Source: an uncultured Coriobacteriaceae bacterium (GTDB taxonomy: Bacteria > Actinomycetota > Coriobacteriia > Coriobacteriales > Atopobiaceae). Taken from it: 64,000 bases of DNA. Both the position numbers and the translations under genes were made by a program. The stretch spans positions 124,001 to 188,000 of the forward strand of contig CACZCK010000002.1 in NCBI GenBank assembly GCA_902779675.1, in the 5' to 3' direction. The notes below the pieces were generated by a model. The model saw nothing but the letters and a program-made list of their open reading frames with translations, did no database searches and had not been told where the DNA came from. Positions 7,521-18,671 of this stretch are shown in pieces (position 1 is the first letter of the stretch; the number at the start of each line of letters is the position of its first letter).

Positions 7521-8573
7521 ATGAGTAACAGGGTAACCATACAGGACATCGCCGACGAGCTCGGCTTGTCCAGAAACACCGTCTCCAAGGCGCTCAACAA
7601 TGGCGAGGGGCTCGCAGATGCCACGCGCGAGCGCATCATCCGCACTGCCATGGACATGGGGTACAAGCAGTTCGCCATTGCCAGCTCGCTCATGGCGGGT
7701 GCACAGGGAGCCCTTGCATCCACAAGCCAGGTGGAGGACGAGCAGCCCAACGAGATCGCCCTCATCTCCGCCCAGTTCCTAGGAGGCTCGCACTTCGCCT
7801 CGCTGATGCTCGACGCGTTCCAGAACGAGTTTGCCCAGCTAGGCTATTCACTCACCATGCACCGCGTCAGCGATGCCAACATCGCCAGCATGACGCTGCC
7901 GCTCACGTTCCGGCGAGAGCAGACAGCTGCCATCATCTGCTTCGAGATGTTCGACCGCGCCTACGACGAGATGCTCTGCGCGCTTGACATGCCGATTCTC
8001 TTCGTGGACGGTCCCGCCCAGATCGGAGGCGCCACACTCCCCTCTGACATGCTGCTCATGGACAACTCGACGGGCGTCACCCAGCTAGTCAATCGCCTGC
8101 TTGCCGCCGGCAAGACGCGCATCGGCTTTTTGGGCAACCACCTGTGGTGCCAGTCGTTCTACGAGCGCTACACGTCCTTCCGCCTGGCCATGCTGCTTGC
8201 CGGCCAGGAGGTCGACGAGCGCTTCTGCATCTTCGAGAACACCAAGAGCATCCTCTGGGACCACTTGGCACAGATGGAGGAGCTGCCCGACGTCTTCATC
8301 TGCGCAAACGACTTCGTCGCGCTCGACGCGCTCGAGGCGCTGACGTCACGGGGCTACGAAGTGCCCCGCGATGTGTGGCTCGCCGGCTTCGACGACTCCA
8401 CCGAGTCGCGGCGCAGCGCCCCACCCCTCACCACCGTGCACATTCACACGCAGGTCATGGCCTATAGCGCAGTGCAACTGCTGCGCTCGCGCATGCGAGA
8501 GCCGTCCCTGGACTATCGTACGGTCTACACCGAGACCAACCTCATCTGCCGGGCATCCACTCCCTTCGACTAG
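7521..8573 (+). CDS. LacI/GalR-family transcriptional regulator
   Basis: 350 residues. The N-terminal headpiece is canonical (VTIQDIADELGLSRNTVSKAL, residues 5-25), followed by a hinge helix near residue 50 and a periplasmic-binding-type core (about 75-345) ending TNLICRAS. It is followed by the YesL-like gene (18 bp gap) and faces the fructan-type ABC operon convergently. The 13-mer shared by its own promoter and the permease promoter region makes it the probable repressor of that operon, with a carbohydrate inducer. Confidence 0.93.
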   Translation: MSNRVTIQDIADELGLSRNTVSKALNNGEGLADATRERIIRTAMDMGYKQFAIASSLMAGAQGALASTSQVEDEQPNEIALISAQFLGGSHFASLMLDAFQNEFAQLGYSLTMHRVSDANIASMTLPLTFRREQTAAIICFEMFDRAYDEMLCALDMPILFVDGPAQIGGATLPSDMLLMDNSTGVTQLVNRLLAAGKTRIGFLGNHLWCQSFYERYTSFRLAMLLAGQEVDERFCIFENTKSILWDHLAQMEELPDVFICANDFVALDALEALTSRGYEVPRDVWLAGFDDSTESRRSAPPLTTVHIHTQVMAYSAVQLLRSRMREPSLDYRTVYTETNLICRASTPFD

Positions 8574-8591
8574 CGCTGGAGGCGCGTACAT

Positions 8592-9251
8592 TTGGCCATA
8601 TTCACGCAAGAAAGCAAGTTCAGCCAGATCATGATGCGTTTGGCCTGGGGCTGCTACCTCAACCTGCTCTGGCTCGTCTGCTCGCTGCCCATCGTGACCA
8701 TCGGCGCTGCCACGACGGCGCTGTACTACGTCACCCTCAAGATCGCTGAGAACGAGGAGGGTGACATCACCCAGCAGTTCTTTCGCTCGTTCAAGGCCAA
8801 CTTCAAGCAGGCTACGGTGCTCTGGCTCATCCTGCTGGCCGTCGGTATCGTCCTGGGCACCGACATCTACGTCCTGCGCCACCTCTCCGCTGCCACGACC
8901 GGCGTCGTCGCCGTGCTGCTCACCCTCTGTCTCGCACTGGTCATCGTAGCCTGCGTCGCCTATGCAGCCGTGCTGTGCTACGTCTTTCCGCTCTTGGCAC
9001 GGGTGGACAACACCAACGTGGCCATGCTCAAGAACTCGCTGCTCATCAGCATCCGCTACCTCTCGTGCACCATCTGCACGCTGGCCATCCACGCCGCCAT
9101 GGCCTTTGTGATCATCGCCATCTTCACGCCCGCCTTCGTTCTGGGCGAGGGCGTCTGCGCGCTGCTCAGCTCGTACCTGCTGTCGCCCGTGCTCAAGCTC
9201 GTCACGCGCGAGGAGGGTGACATGGCCGAGTTCAATGGGCATGTCGGGTAG
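8592..9251 (+). CDS. YesL/DUF624-family membrane protein
   Basis: 219 residues from a TTG start with GGAGG about 10 bases upstream; no ATG or GTG fits. It matches the YesL (DUF624) family, with an amphipathic start, the conserved LLWLVCSLPIVTIGAATTA segment, FKANFKQA and five or so hydrophobic segments. YesL genes are usually linked to LplABC-type carbohydrate ABC systems, as here. The molecular role is unknown. It lies between lacI and a further membrane protein, with 2 bp to the next gene, so all three are probably co-transcribed. Confidence 0.85.
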   Translation: MAIFTQESKFSQIMMRLAWGCYLNLLWLVCSLPIVTIGAATTALYYVTLKIAENEEGDITQQFFRSFKANFKQATVLWLILLAVGIVLGTDIYVLRHLSAATTGVVAVLLTLCLALVIVACVAYAAVLCYVFPLLARVDNTNVAMLKNSLLISIRYLSCTICTLAIHAAMAFVIIAIFTPAFVLGEGVCALLSSYLLSPVLKLVTREEGDMAEFNGHVG

Positions 9252-9253
9252 CC

Positions 9254-9988
9254 ATGATTCTCTCTCCTGAGGAGAAGGCCGCCAACCGTGCCGCCTTCAG
9301 AGCCATGAGCCTGCCGCAGAAGGCGGAGTATGTCTTTGCTTACTACAAGCTTGCTCTCGTGCTCGCCCTGGTGGCGATCGTCGCGTTGGGGTCAGGTGCG
9401 CGGTACCTGCTGACCCACAAGAACCCGACGCTCTACTTTGCCTGCGTCAACGTGGTGCCCGACGAGAAGGCCAGCACCTCTCTCACCACAGGTTTCATCG
9501 AGCATCTGGGCGAGAGCCCCCGCAGGACGGAAGTCGTCTGCTACCCCGACCTCTATCTCTCCAGCAACGCCGACTCCCAGAGCCACCAGTACGCCTATGC
9601 GTCCAAGCTCAAGCTGCTCGCGTCGATCGACGCCGAGCAGCTCGACGTGGTGCTAATGAACCAGGAAGCGTACGACCTGCTTTCTGCAAGCGGCTACCTG
9701 CTCGACCTAGGCGAGACCTGTACGGGAGACCTTGCGCTCCCCTCGTCAGAGACGTACCGCCTGACCACCAACACCATCGTGCTCTCCGACAATATGGTCG
9801 AGGTGGAACTGGGCGAGGCGGACACATACGAAGCCGAGACCACCGAGGCGGCCAATGCGCTTATGGTGAGCGACCTCTCCCCCTTTGCCTCGCTGCCCGA
9901 CGACGAACCCCTCTATCTGGGCATCATCGGCAACACTCCGCGACTGCAGACGTCGGTTGCCTATCTGGCCTACGTGCTGAGCCTATAG
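9254..9988 (+). CDS. Single-pass membrane protein with a solute-binding-like external domain
   Basis: 244 residues. About 30 cytoplasmic residues rich in charge precede one transmembrane helix (residues 33-52, LALVLALVAIVALGSGARYL); the remaining 190 residues would be extracellular. That part (DVVLMNQEAYDLLSASGYLLDL and similar) recalls a minimal substrate-binding-protein lobe. It starts 2 bp after yesL and ends the lacI-yesL operon. I do not know a named family; similar genes accompany YesL in other Gram-positives, so a role in sugar uptake or sensing is likely but unproven. Confidence 0.7.
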   Translation: MILSPEEKAANRAAFRAMSLPQKAEYVFAYYKLALVLALVAIVALGSGARYLLTHKNPTLYFACVNVVPDEKASTSLTTGFIEHLGESPRRTEVVCYPDLYLSSNADSQSHQYAYASKLKLLASIDAEQLDVVLMNQEAYDLLSASGYLLDLGETCTGDLALPSSETYRLTTNTIVLSDNMVEVELGEADTYEAETTEAANALMVSDLSPFASLPDDEPLYLGIIGNTPRLQTSVAYLAYVLSL

Positions 9989-10016
9989 CGCTCTGCGTAC
10001 GCTGACCTCCAATCCG

Positions 10017-10119
10017 CTTATTGTCCGTCATTTTGGACAATAAGGGCTTTGCGGGGCGTTCCGCCGGGACGCAACGCCCCGCAATCCGCTTAATGCCGCA
10101 TTTTCAGGGCATTTAGCGG
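10017..10119. repeat. Cluster of three hairpins between convergent operons
   Basis: Three stem-loops sit within 103 bp: 10017-10044 (10-bp perfect arms, CTTATTGTCC), 10050-10083 (11-bp perfect arms, TGCGGGGCGTT) and 10086-10119 (12-bp arms, one mismatch). The first and third each begin with AATCCGCTTA and look like diverged copies. They lie between the ends of the lacI and ABC operons. No gene is seen in 9989-10255. Confidence 0.7.
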
Positions 10120-10191
10120 ACTCAGCCGATCGCCTGCCCCGCCAACGTACCGAACAAGAAGAACGTCATCCCGTTTGCCCCGCAAGCGAAA

Positions 10192-10224
10192 GGCGCCCGC
10201 TCCCCACGCACGGGAGCGGGCGCC
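10192..10224 (-). terminator. Terminator after the ABC ATPase gene
   Basis: Perfect 13-bp arms (GGCGCCCGCTCCC at 10192-10204 and its complement at 10212-10224), 32 bp past the ATPase stop. The minus-strand 3' side continues TTTCGC. Confidence 0.75.
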
Positions 10225-10255
10225 TCACGAAAGGGAGGTTATCCTCAAAGAGCCC

Positions 10256-11410
<1,155 letters not shown>

Positions 11411-11451
11411 GATGTCCCTTTCTTTCCGCTTGCCAGACGCGTCATGCCTGG

Positions 11452-12951
11452 CTAGGCAAGGTCGTATTTCTCTACGTCCATCACGACCTTGCCTCGTGCG
11501 AAGAACGTGATGGCATCGGCCGACAGGTCGGTCGGAATGGTCATGGTCATGGTCTGCGTTCCGCCGTTGACAAAGACCTCCACGCTGTGGCGGTCCATGA
11601 CGAGACGCAGGTCGAGCGAGGTGGGAGCGCCGGCAACGTCGCACTTGCGATGATGCACGTACGCACGGCGGCTGCCCGCATGGATGCGGTTGATCTTGAG
11701 CGTACCCGTAATGGGCCGATACCGCAGCGAGCAGTGGAAGCGGTCATCCTGGGCAAACCAGATGACGAACTCGTCATAGGTGCCGCCCTCCTGCTCGGGC
11801 CTGACAGAGACCAGAAGGTCGATCACGCGGCCGCGGACGCCCGGCAGCTCGATGGTGCCCTCCACGGGCACGTCGCTGTGCGCCACCAGATCGTGACGAC
11901 GCGCCTCGAGCTCGCGGACGGGCCACTGCACGAGATGCCCGTCACGCACGTGCAGCTCGCGCGGCACCGTCATCTGGCCGAACCAGCGGTAGGAGCTGCT
12001 CTCCGTCACGCTGTCCCAGTTCTGCATCCAGGCGACCATCACGCGGCGCCCGTCGGGCGTCAGGACGGTCTGCGTGGCGTAGAAGTCGATGCCGTGGTCG
12101 ATGGTGGCATGGGTCTGCTCCACCAGCCGCTTGTTCTCCTCGTCGTACGAACCCACGATGCAGAGCGTGCCGTTGCCGCTGTAGAAGTCATGGCCCTCGG
12201 GCAGCATGAACATCGGACTCGTCAGCAGCACGGTCTGGCCGTCCAGCTCAAAGAGGTCGGGGCACTCCCACATGGTGCCGTAGCGCCACTCGTTGGCGAC
12301 AAGCACGCCCAGCTTCTCCCAATGGAGGCAGTCCTCGCTGGCAAACTGCAGGATGAGACCACTGCCGTCGGAGTCCTGGCATGCCACCACGCAACGGTAG
12401 GTGCCGTCGTCGCAGCGCCAAACCTTTGGATCGCGGAAGTGCTCGATACTTGAGCCTTCGGGCAGCGCATCGGTACCGATGACGGGGTTGCCCTCGTACT
12501 TCTGGTAGTCCACACCATCGCCGATGGCTATGCACTGCACCTGGCAGTCGCTCATGCTGCCGTCCTGGCGGCGCGGACCCTGGCCAACGCCCGTGTACAG
12601 GAGCAGATGGCGGCCGTCGGGCAGCGTGATGGCGCTTCCCGAGAAGCAACCGTTGAGGTCGTCATACGGCTCGTCGGGGGCAAGAGCGGCCGGGAGATGC
12701 TCCCACGTCAGCAGGTCCTCGCTCACCGCATGACCCCAATGCATGGGCGCCCACGTGGCTTTATAGGGGTTGTACTGGTAGAACAGGTGGTACTTCCCGT
12801 CATGGAACGAGAAGCCGTTGGGATCATTCATCCAGCCCACACGGGGCGAAAGGTGAAAGACGGGGCGGCTCTCCGGATCAACGAACGTCTCCATGCGGCG
12901 CTCGTACGAACGTGCCTCGACAAGTGGCGCGCTCTCGATGAAACCCTCCAT
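11452..12951 (-). CDS. GH32 beta-fructosidase (sucrose-6-phosphate hydrolase/invertase type)
   Basis: 499 residues from ATG 12951, eight bases after AGGAGG; a GTG nine bases earlier overlaps the ribosome site. The three GH32 hallmarks are intact: WMNDPNG at 40-46 (nucleophile D43), FRDP at 172-175 (transition-state D174) and ECPD at 229-232 (acid/base E229). The five-bladed propeller is followed by a C-terminal beta sandwich. No signal peptide is seen, so it acts in the cytoplasm on imported substrate. In an operon with an importer rather than a PTS, unphosphorylated sucrose or short fructans are likely substrates. Confidence 0.93.
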   Translation of the reverse strand: MEGFIESAPLVEARSYERRMETFVDPESRPVFHLSPRVGWMNDPNGFSFHDGKYHLFYQYNPYKATWAPMHWGHAVSEDLLTWEHLPAALAPDEPYDDLNGCFSGSAITLPDGRHLLLYTGVGQGPRRQDGSMSDCQVQCIAIGDGVDYQKYEGNPVIGTDALPEGSSIEHFRDPKVWRCDDGTYRCVVACQDSDGSGLILQFASEDCLHWEKLGVLVANEWRYGTMWECPDLFELDGQTVLLTSPMFMLPEGHDFYSGNGTLCIVGSYDEENKRLVEQTHATIDHGIDFYATQTVLTPDGRRVMVAWMQNWDSVTESSSYRWFGQMTVPRELHVRDGHLVQWPVRELEARRHDLVAHSDVPVEGTIELPGVRGRVIDLLVSVRPEQEGGTYDEFVIWFAQDDRFHCSLRYRPITGTLKINRIHAGSRRAYVHHRKCDVAGAPTSLDLRLVMDRHSVEVFVNGGTQTMTMTIPTDLSADAITFFARGKVVMDVEKYDLA

Positions 12952-13012
12952 GACCGGCACCTCCTTTTACGTGATCGAACTCATTCTCGACTCTCCCGTT
13001 CGGCCTCAAGGG

Positions 13013-13046
13013 GTGCCCGCCCCCGGGAGAGAGGAGGGGCGGGCAC
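13013..13046. terminator. Intra-operon hairpin between SBP and GH32 genes
   Basis: GTGCCCGCCCC (13013-13023) pairs with GGGGCGGGCAC (13036-13046). It follows the SBP stop by 17 bp and precedes GH32, so it probably lets SBP mRNA accumulate above the downstream genes by partial termination or 3' protection. Confidence 0.65.
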
Positions 13047-13062
13047 GTATCCCCAGCGAGGC

Positions 13063-14760
13063 TTACGCCTGGGCGTCGAGGTAATCGGTCAGGTAGCGCT
13101 GATGGATCTCGATGAACTCGTCGATGCCATAGGCCTTGAGGTCCTCCTGGAACTTGTCCCAAGCAGCATCGTCGAAGCCGTTCATGACGGCATCAGACTT
13201 GAAGGTGTTGATGCACTTCTGGATGTCAGCCATGAGGTTGGAGACCTGCTTGGTGTCATCGGTGGTCATGAACACGTTGGGGTAGCAGTACTTGCCGTTC
13301 ATGTCGGGCGTGTAGATGTCCTTGATCCAGTTGAGACGATACTGAGCGTCGTCCGGGCAGGTGACGTACACGTTGTAGTAGCTGTCCAGAATGGCCAGCG
13401 GGCCACCGACGCACTCGGCCTCGCGGACCTCGACCGGGGAGGCGTCGCCCAGCCAGCAATGCTTGAGCATCGGCTCGCCGTCGGCGTTCTCGCTCATCTC
13501 GAAGATGTCGAACTCGTCATCCTCGCCATAGGTGCCCCAGTTGTTCTGCGCGCTCTGGATGGGGTCATACATCTGGTCGAGCCACGCGGCGCACAGGGCC
13601 GGGTTAGAGCACTTGGAGGTGATGACGCAGCGACCACGATCGAAGCCGGAGGTGAAGGAGTTGGTCTGCGGCGTGATGTTCTTGGTGTCGGCCTGCAGTG
13701 CGGGGATGGGCACCCAGCTCTTGCCGGCGATCAGGTCGTCCATGGTCACCTGGGCGATGTTGGCGACATCCCAGCTGAAGCACACGCCATAGCGGCCGCT
13801 CTTGCCCTTGGCCACGTAGGTAGCCCACTCCTGGGTGAAGGCCTCCTTGTCGATCAGGCCCTCCTCATAGAGCTTGTGCAGCCACTCGGTGCCCTTCTTG
13901 AAGCCCTCGGTCTGGGCGACGCAGACGACCTCGCCGTCATCGGTCACGGCGATGTGCTTGCCGCGGTCGGGGTCGCCGTAGCCCTCGCCAAAGCCGTTGA
14001 TCAGGATGTAGGGATCCTGGTCGCCGTCGTTGAGGATGCAGGACATGGGGATGACGTCGCCGTCGATGTTGAACTGCTTCTTGAGGTCGGCCGCGTTGTC
14101 CTTGAAGGCAATGAGGACCTGCTCGAACTCATCGACCGTAGTGGGCATGTCGAGCTTGAGGTAGTCGAGCCAGTCCTTGTTGATGAAGGGCATGTCGCCG
14201 ATGGTCTGGATGGCGGTCTTCTCGTAGCCGAGCTGCTCGATCCAGGGCAGGGCCCAGATGTGGCCTTCCTCGTCCTCGCACATACCGCGGTACTCGGGAG
14301 CCTGCTCGAAGACCTTCTGCAGGTTGGGCATGTAGGTGTCGATGAGGCCCTCGAGGTTGAGCAGGGCGCCCTGGTTGGCATACTTCAGCAGGTCGGTGTC
14401 ACCGAAGCCGGCCGAGAAGATGAAGTCGGGCAGCGTAGAGGCGTTGGACATCTCGAGGCTGATCTTGTCGCCCCACTGGTCGGACTGGATGGTCTTCCAG
14501 TTGATGTGGACGTTGGTGGCCTCCTCGAGGCGCTTGAAGATGGTGCGGTTGTTGGGCTCAGACTCGGTGCCCACGGGGAAGCTGGTCAGGCCGGAGAGCT
14601 CGGCCTTCTCGGCCAGCGGGAAGGCGAGGGACTCGGGATCGACGGAGAGGTCGACCTCACCGGCGCCAGCACCGGAGCCGCCACCGCAGGCGGCAAGGGT
14701 GGTGGCAGCAGCAGCCGCGGACAGAGACAGGAACGAACGACGATTCATGTTGGTGCTCAT
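13063..14760 (-). CDS. Extracellular solute-binding lipoprotein (LplA/YtcQ type)
   Basis: 565 residues from ATG 14760. The N-terminus has a Tat-like motif and lipobox (NRRSFLSLSAAAAATTLAAC, Cys25), so the mature protein is membrane-anchored outside the cell. The body is a family 1 solute-binding protein of the long LplA class (TESEPNNRTIFKRLEE, EEGHIWALPW, WLDYLKLDMPTTVDEFEQ). It is in one operon with two LplBC-type permeases and GH32, so the ligand is probably sucrose or a fructo-oligosaccharide; LplA relatives also bind uronate oligosaccharides, so this remains an inference. Confidence 0.92.
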   Translation of the reverse strand: MSTNMNRRSFLSLSAAAAATTLAACGGGSGAGAGEVDLSVDPESLAFPLAEKAELSGLTSFPVGTESEPNNRTIFKRLEEATNVHINWKTIQSDQWGDKISLEMSNASTLPDFIFSAGFGDTDLLKYANQGALLNLEGLIDTYMPNLQKVFEQAPEYRGMCEDEEGHIWALPWIEQLGYEKTAIQTIGDMPFINKDWLDYLKLDMPTTVDEFEQVLIAFKDNAADLKKQFNIDGDVIPMSCILNDGDQDPYILINGFGEGYGDPDRGKHIAVTDDGEVVCVAQTEGFKKGTEWLHKLYEEGLIDKEAFTQEWATYVAKGKSGRYGVCFSWDVANIAQVTMDDLIAGKSWVPIPALQADTKNITPQTNSFTSGFDRGRCVITSKCSNPALCAAWLDQMYDPIQSAQNNWGTYGEDDEFDIFEMSENADGEPMLKHCWLGDASPVEVREAECVGGPLAILDSYYNVYVTCPDDAQYRLNWIKDIYTPDMNGKYCYPNVFMTTDDTKQVSNLMADIQKCINTFKSDAVMNGFDDAAWDKFQEDLKAYGIDEFIEIHQRYLTDYLDAQA

Positions 14761-14798
14761 TAGGTACTCCCTTTCGTAAGAGTGCGAAGTGGTTCCAG

Positions 14799-15704
14799 TT
14801 AGCCCTTGACGGCGCCGGCCATGATGCCGGAGTCGAAGTAGCGCTGGAAGAACGGGTACATGATCAGCAGCGGGATGCTCGAGATGATGATGGTTGCGTA
14901 CTTGAGCAGCTCGGCGAGCTGGGCGCGCTGCGCGGTGGACTGCGTGTCGGCAACCATGCCCGGCTCGGGCTGGCTCTGGATCAGGATGGAGCGCAGGACC
15001 AGCTGCAGCGGCTGCTTGGAGGCGCTGTTGAGGTAGATCATGGCGTCGAAGTAGCTGTTCCACATGCCCACGAAGTTCCACATGGCAATGGTGGCGATGA
15101 TGGGCGTGCAGACCGGCAGCAGAACGCGGAAGAAGTAGACCATCTCATTGGCGCCATCGATCTCGGCGGCCTCCTGCAGGTCCTTGGGGATGCCCTGATA
15201 GTAGGTGCGCGCGATGATCATGTTGTACACGCCAAAGGCGGGCGGAAGGATGACGGCCCACATGCTGTCGAGCATGTGCAGCTTGCTGATGAGCAAGTAG
15301 GTCGGGATCAGACCGCCACCAAAGAACATGGTGATCATGAAGATGAGGTTGAAGAAGCCCTTGCCCTTGAAGTCGTCGCGGCTCATGGGGTAGGCGGCAA
15401 GCAACGTGACCACCAGCGAGATGACCGTGAACAGGACAGAGTAGAGCAGGGCGTTCTTGAAGCCGATCCAGATCTGGCTGTTGGAGAGGACGCGCTGGTA
15501 AGCCGTGGTGGTCCACTTGCTGAAGTCGAACGTGAGACCCTGGTTCTGCAGGGTGACCGGGTCGATGAACGACGCCAGGATGATGTAGACCATCGGGATG
15601 ATGATGGCGAGGCAGAACAGGCCCAGGAAGATGTAACCGGCAGCGGTCATGGCCTTGTCTTCGGCAGGAAGCCTGCCAAACTCGCTCTTTTTCTTGGTTG
15701 CCAT
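14799..15704 (-). CDS. Carbohydrate ABC permease (LplC/YtcP type)
   Basis: 301 residues from ATG 15704 with GGAGGG upstream. Six transmembrane helices are predicted, and the EAA loop for ATPase contact reads QEAAEIDGANEMVYFFRVLLP (about residue 190). It ends YFDSGIMAGAVKG, a typical LplC C-terminus. The gene follows the partner permease by 13 bp and precedes the SBP by 38 bp. Confidence 0.92.
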   Translation of the reverse strand: MATKKKSEFGRLPAEDKAMTAAGYIFLGLFCLAIIIPMVYIILASFIDPVTLQNQGLTFDFSKWTTTAYQRVLSNSQIWIGFKNALLYSVLFTVISLVVTLLAAYPMSRDDFKGKGFFNLIFMITMFFGGGLIPTYLLISKLHMLDSMWAVILPPAFGVYNMIIARTYYQGIPKDLQEAAEIDGANEMVYFFRVLLPVCTPIIATIAMWNFVGMWNSYFDAMIYLNSASKQPLQLVLRSILIQSQPEPGMVADTQSTAQRAQLAELLKYATIIISSIPLLIMYPFFQRYFDSGIMAGAVKG

Positions 15705-15717
15705 GGTGCCCTCCTTC

Positions 15718-16665
15718 CTAGTACATGCCCTTGCCATCGTTCATCCTCTTGACGACCTCGTTCATCGAGATCAGGAGGATGACGTTGATGACGGTGTTGA
15801 ACAGGCCGACGGCGGTGGAGAAGCCGTAGTTGCCGTCGAGAAGACCGACCTTGTACACGTAGGTCGAGATGATCTCGGAGCTGGCGAGGTTGAGGTCGGT
15901 CTGGAGGGCGTAGGCCTTCTCGAAGCCGACGCTCATGATGTTGCCGACGCTCATGATGAACTGAATGAGGACGGTGTCCTTGATGGCGGGCCACTCGACG
16001 GCCTTGATCTGCTGGATGATGTTGGCACCATCGATGACGGCGGCCTCCTTGAGGTCCTTGCTCGCATTGGAGAGGGCGGCCGTGTAGATGATGGAGCCCC
16101 AGCCGGCGCCCTGCCAGATGCCGGACGCGATGTAGATGGTGCGGAAGGCCGAGGGCATGGTCATGAAGTTCCAGTTGGTGCCGAGCAGCATGTTGATGAG
16201 GCCCGTGGGCGACAGCAGGATGCGCACGATACCGCAGAGAACGATAACCGAGATGAAGTTGGGCATGTAGAGGACGAGCTGGATCTTCTGCTTGAGCTTG
16301 GTGCTCAGCACGCGGTTGAGCAGGAAGGCCAGCAGGATCGGCGCGGGGAAGCCCCAGAGCAGGCCAAAGACGCTCAGCTTGAGGGTGTTGGTCAGGTAGC
16401 GCATGAAGTCGGGTGACGACAGGAAGCGCTGGAAGTGCTCAAGGCCGACCCACTCGCTGCCCAGAATGCCCCTGAACGGGTTGTACTCCTCGAACGCGAT
16501 GAGAACGCCGCCCATGGGGATGTAGCGGAAGATGATCGTCATCAGGAACGCTGGCATGATGAACAGCGCATAGAGCTGCCAGTGCTGACGAATGTAGAGC
16601 ATCGTGCTGCTAAAGCCCTTACCTCCCCCCTTCTTCTGCGTACCGACCGATGGCTTGTTACTCAT
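15718..16665 (-). CDS. Carbohydrate ABC permease (LplB type)
   Basis: 315 residues from ATG 16665 with GAGGAGG upstream. It has a basic glycine-rich N-terminus, six predicted helices (first at about 30-50, YALFIMPAFLMTIIF), the FRGILGSEWVGLEHF element found in LplB proteins and the EAA loop KEAAVIDGANIIQQIKAVEWP. It is the first gene of the five-gene uptake operon and heterodimerises with the next permease. Confidence 0.92.
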   Translation of the reverse strand: MSNKPSVGTQKKGGGKGFSSTMLYIRQHWQLYALFIMPAFLMTIIFRYIPMGGVLIAFEEYNPFRGILGSEWVGLEHFQRFLSSPDFMRYLTNTLKLSVFGLLWGFPAPILLAFLLNRVLSTKLKQKIQLVLYMPNFISVIVLCGIVRILLSPTGLINMLLGTNWNFMTMPSAFRTIYIASGIWQGAGWGSIIYTAALSNASKDLKEAAVIDGANIIQQIKAVEWPAIKDTVLIQFIMSVGNIMSVGFEKAYALQTDLNLASSEIISTYVYKVGLLDGNYGFSTAVGLFNTVINVILLISMNEVVKRMNDGKGMY

Positions 16666-16725
16666 GTCGGATCCTCCTCTCTCCCTAGGGGATGACAAAC
16701 GCCCCAATCGTGCATCTGCCACATT

Positions 16726-16736
16726 TGCAATGTGCA
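16726..16736. promoter_or_regulatory. Candidate LacI operator O1 at the permease transcription start
   Basis: TGCA-ATG-TGCA within TTTGCAATGTGCACAA. It lies just downstream of the -10 element at 16750-16755 (minus strand), overlapping the expected transcription start, a classic repressor position. Confidence 0.45.
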
Positions 16737-16749
16737 CAAGCCTGATTTC

Positions 16750-16779
16750 AATCTAGTAACAATACATTGCAATTGTCAA
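16750..16779 (-). promoter_or_regulatory. Promoter of the ABC/GH32 operon
   Basis: On the minus strand TTGACA (16774-16779) and TAGATT (16750-16755) are separated by 18 bp, close to the housekeeping sigma consensus, in an AT-rich island. The start of the first permease gene is 85 bp downstream. Confidence 0.65.
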
Positions 16780-16804
16780 TATGAAATCGATAACAGTTGG
16801 CAGT

Positions 16805-16849
16805 TGCATTGGTGCATGGCAGGAAATCTAAGATGTGCGTTTGCACACT
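16805..16849. promoter_or_regulatory. Candidate LacI operators O2 and O3
   Basis: O2 is TGCATTGGTGCA (16805-16816). O3 is TGTGC-GTTT-GCACA (16834-16847), and its 16837-16849 segment GCGTTTGCACACT matches the lacI promoter site with one mismatch. Both lie upstream of the -35 element, about 80 and 110 bp from O1, which would allow looping. Nothing else is seen in the 16666-16979 gap. Confidence 0.5.
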
Positions 16850-16979
16850 CATAAAGCGACAAATGCTCACTATCCGTCATTCTTTCTCAGAAGGACCGCT
16901 CGGGACACCCGGCAGCCCTCCGCCGTGACGCTCGTGGCACAATAGATGTCAGACTTCGCGACGGTGCAAGGAGGGCGGC

Positions 16980-17915
16980 ATGGAGCTGAAGGCGTGGGAG
17001 TACGACGAGTTCCCGGCATTCGACGAGGATGTGGCCGGTGCCACATGGCTCGACACCACGGGTGACGAGACAGGCGTGCAGTACACCCCCAACGTGGAGT
17101 ACGAGTGCATAGGCGGCGTGAGCCGCGTGCTGCAGATTCTCATCCCCACCAGCAGGAACGCCAAGGCACCGCGCCCCGGGCGCGCCGCCTCGCGCACCTA
17201 TCCTTGCGTGGTCTATGTGCAGGGATCAGCCTGGATGACCCAGAACGTGTACGCCAACCTGCCATGCATCGCCCGCCTGGCGGCACGCGGGTACGTGGTG
17301 GCCGTGGTCCAGTACCGCGAGAGTGGCATCGGCGTCTTTCCCGACCCAGTGCGCGACGCGCGCAACGCCATCCGCTTTATGCGCGTGCATGCCGCCGAGT
17401 ACGCCATCGACCCCACGCGCATGGCCGTGATGGGCGACTCCTCGGGTGGCCACACGGCCACCTATGCGGGCATCCTGCATGACGACGACACCGAGCACAA
17501 CCTGTTTCCCGGCACCTCTGCCGAGGTGAGCTGCATCGTCAACTACTACGGCTCCACCGACTTCACCTTGGAGGACGCCAACCCCAGCACGCCCGATCAC
17601 AATGGCCCCGAGTCGCCCGAGGGGCGCGTCATGGGCGGTATCGACCTCAACGCCGACCAGAACGCGCGCGAGACGCTGACCGTCAAGTGCAACATCGATG
17701 GGCAGACCCAAATTGCTCCGGTGCTGATCATGCATGGCACCAAGGACCGTACCGTCAACACCAAATGCAGCGTCTACCTGCATCAACGTCTGGTCGAGAC
17801 AGGCCACGAAAGCCACCTCTACCTGCTGAGAGGCGCCGACCACGGTGGCCCGGAGTTTTGGGCACCCCAGACGCTCGACATTGTGGAGGCGTTTCTGCGG
17901 GAGCACCTCGGATAG
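16980..17915 (+). CDS. Alpha/beta-hydrolase esterase (HSL/BD-FAE-like)
   Basis: 311 residues, GGAGGG before the ATG. The alpha/beta-hydrolase triad is visible: nucleophile in GDSSGGH (Ser about 160), Asp in HGTKDRTVN and His in RGADHGGPEFW. The oxyanion region reads VQGSAWMTQN instead of HGGG, as in feruloyl/acetyl esterase-like members. It is probably cytosolic. It is divergent from the sugar uptake operon and precedes uridine kinase by 42 bp. A role in deacylating imported plant oligosaccharides fits the context but is inference. Confidence 0.85.
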   Translation: MELKAWEYDEFPAFDEDVAGATWLDTTGDETGVQYTPNVEYECIGGVSRVLQILIPTSRNAKAPRPGRAASRTYPCVVYVQGSAWMTQNVYANLPCIARLAARGYVVAVVQYRESGIGVFPDPVRDARNAIRFMRVHAAEYAIDPTRMAVMGDSSGGHTATYAGILHDDDTEHNLFPGTSAEVSCIVNYYGSTDFTLEDANPSTPDHNGPESPEGRVMGGIDLNADQNARETLTVKCNIDGQTQIAPVLIMHGTKDRTVNTKCSVYLHQRLVETGHESHLYLLRGADHGGPEFWAPQTLDIVEAFLREHLG

Positions 17916-18575
<660 letters not shown>

Positions 18576-18595
18576 GACAGGCGGCAGAAACGCAA

Positions 18596-18633
18596 AAGGC
18601 GCGACAGCCCCTTGCGAGGGGTTGTCGCGCCTT
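18596..18633. terminator. Terminator between udk and the FeS aldo/keto reductase
   Basis: 16-bp arms (18596-18611 and 18618-18633, AAGGCGCGACAGCCCC type, one mismatch) with a 6-nt loop. The minus-strand side ends TTTTGCG, so it can serve both convergent genes. Confidence 0.85.
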
Positions 18634-18671
18634 CATGTGCCAATCGGCAACGTATGGATGAGCGAGTCTTC

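Noticed and set aside
12607-14763. A 718-codon open frame on the plus strand opposite the solute-binding protein and GH32 genes
   Set aside because: It mirrors the codon pattern of the real minus-strand genes in high-GC DNA, has a low-complexity Val/Leu/Ala/His-rich translation with no motif, and crosses two gene boundaries. The same applies to the long plus-strand frames at 22529-24448 and 27600-29387.
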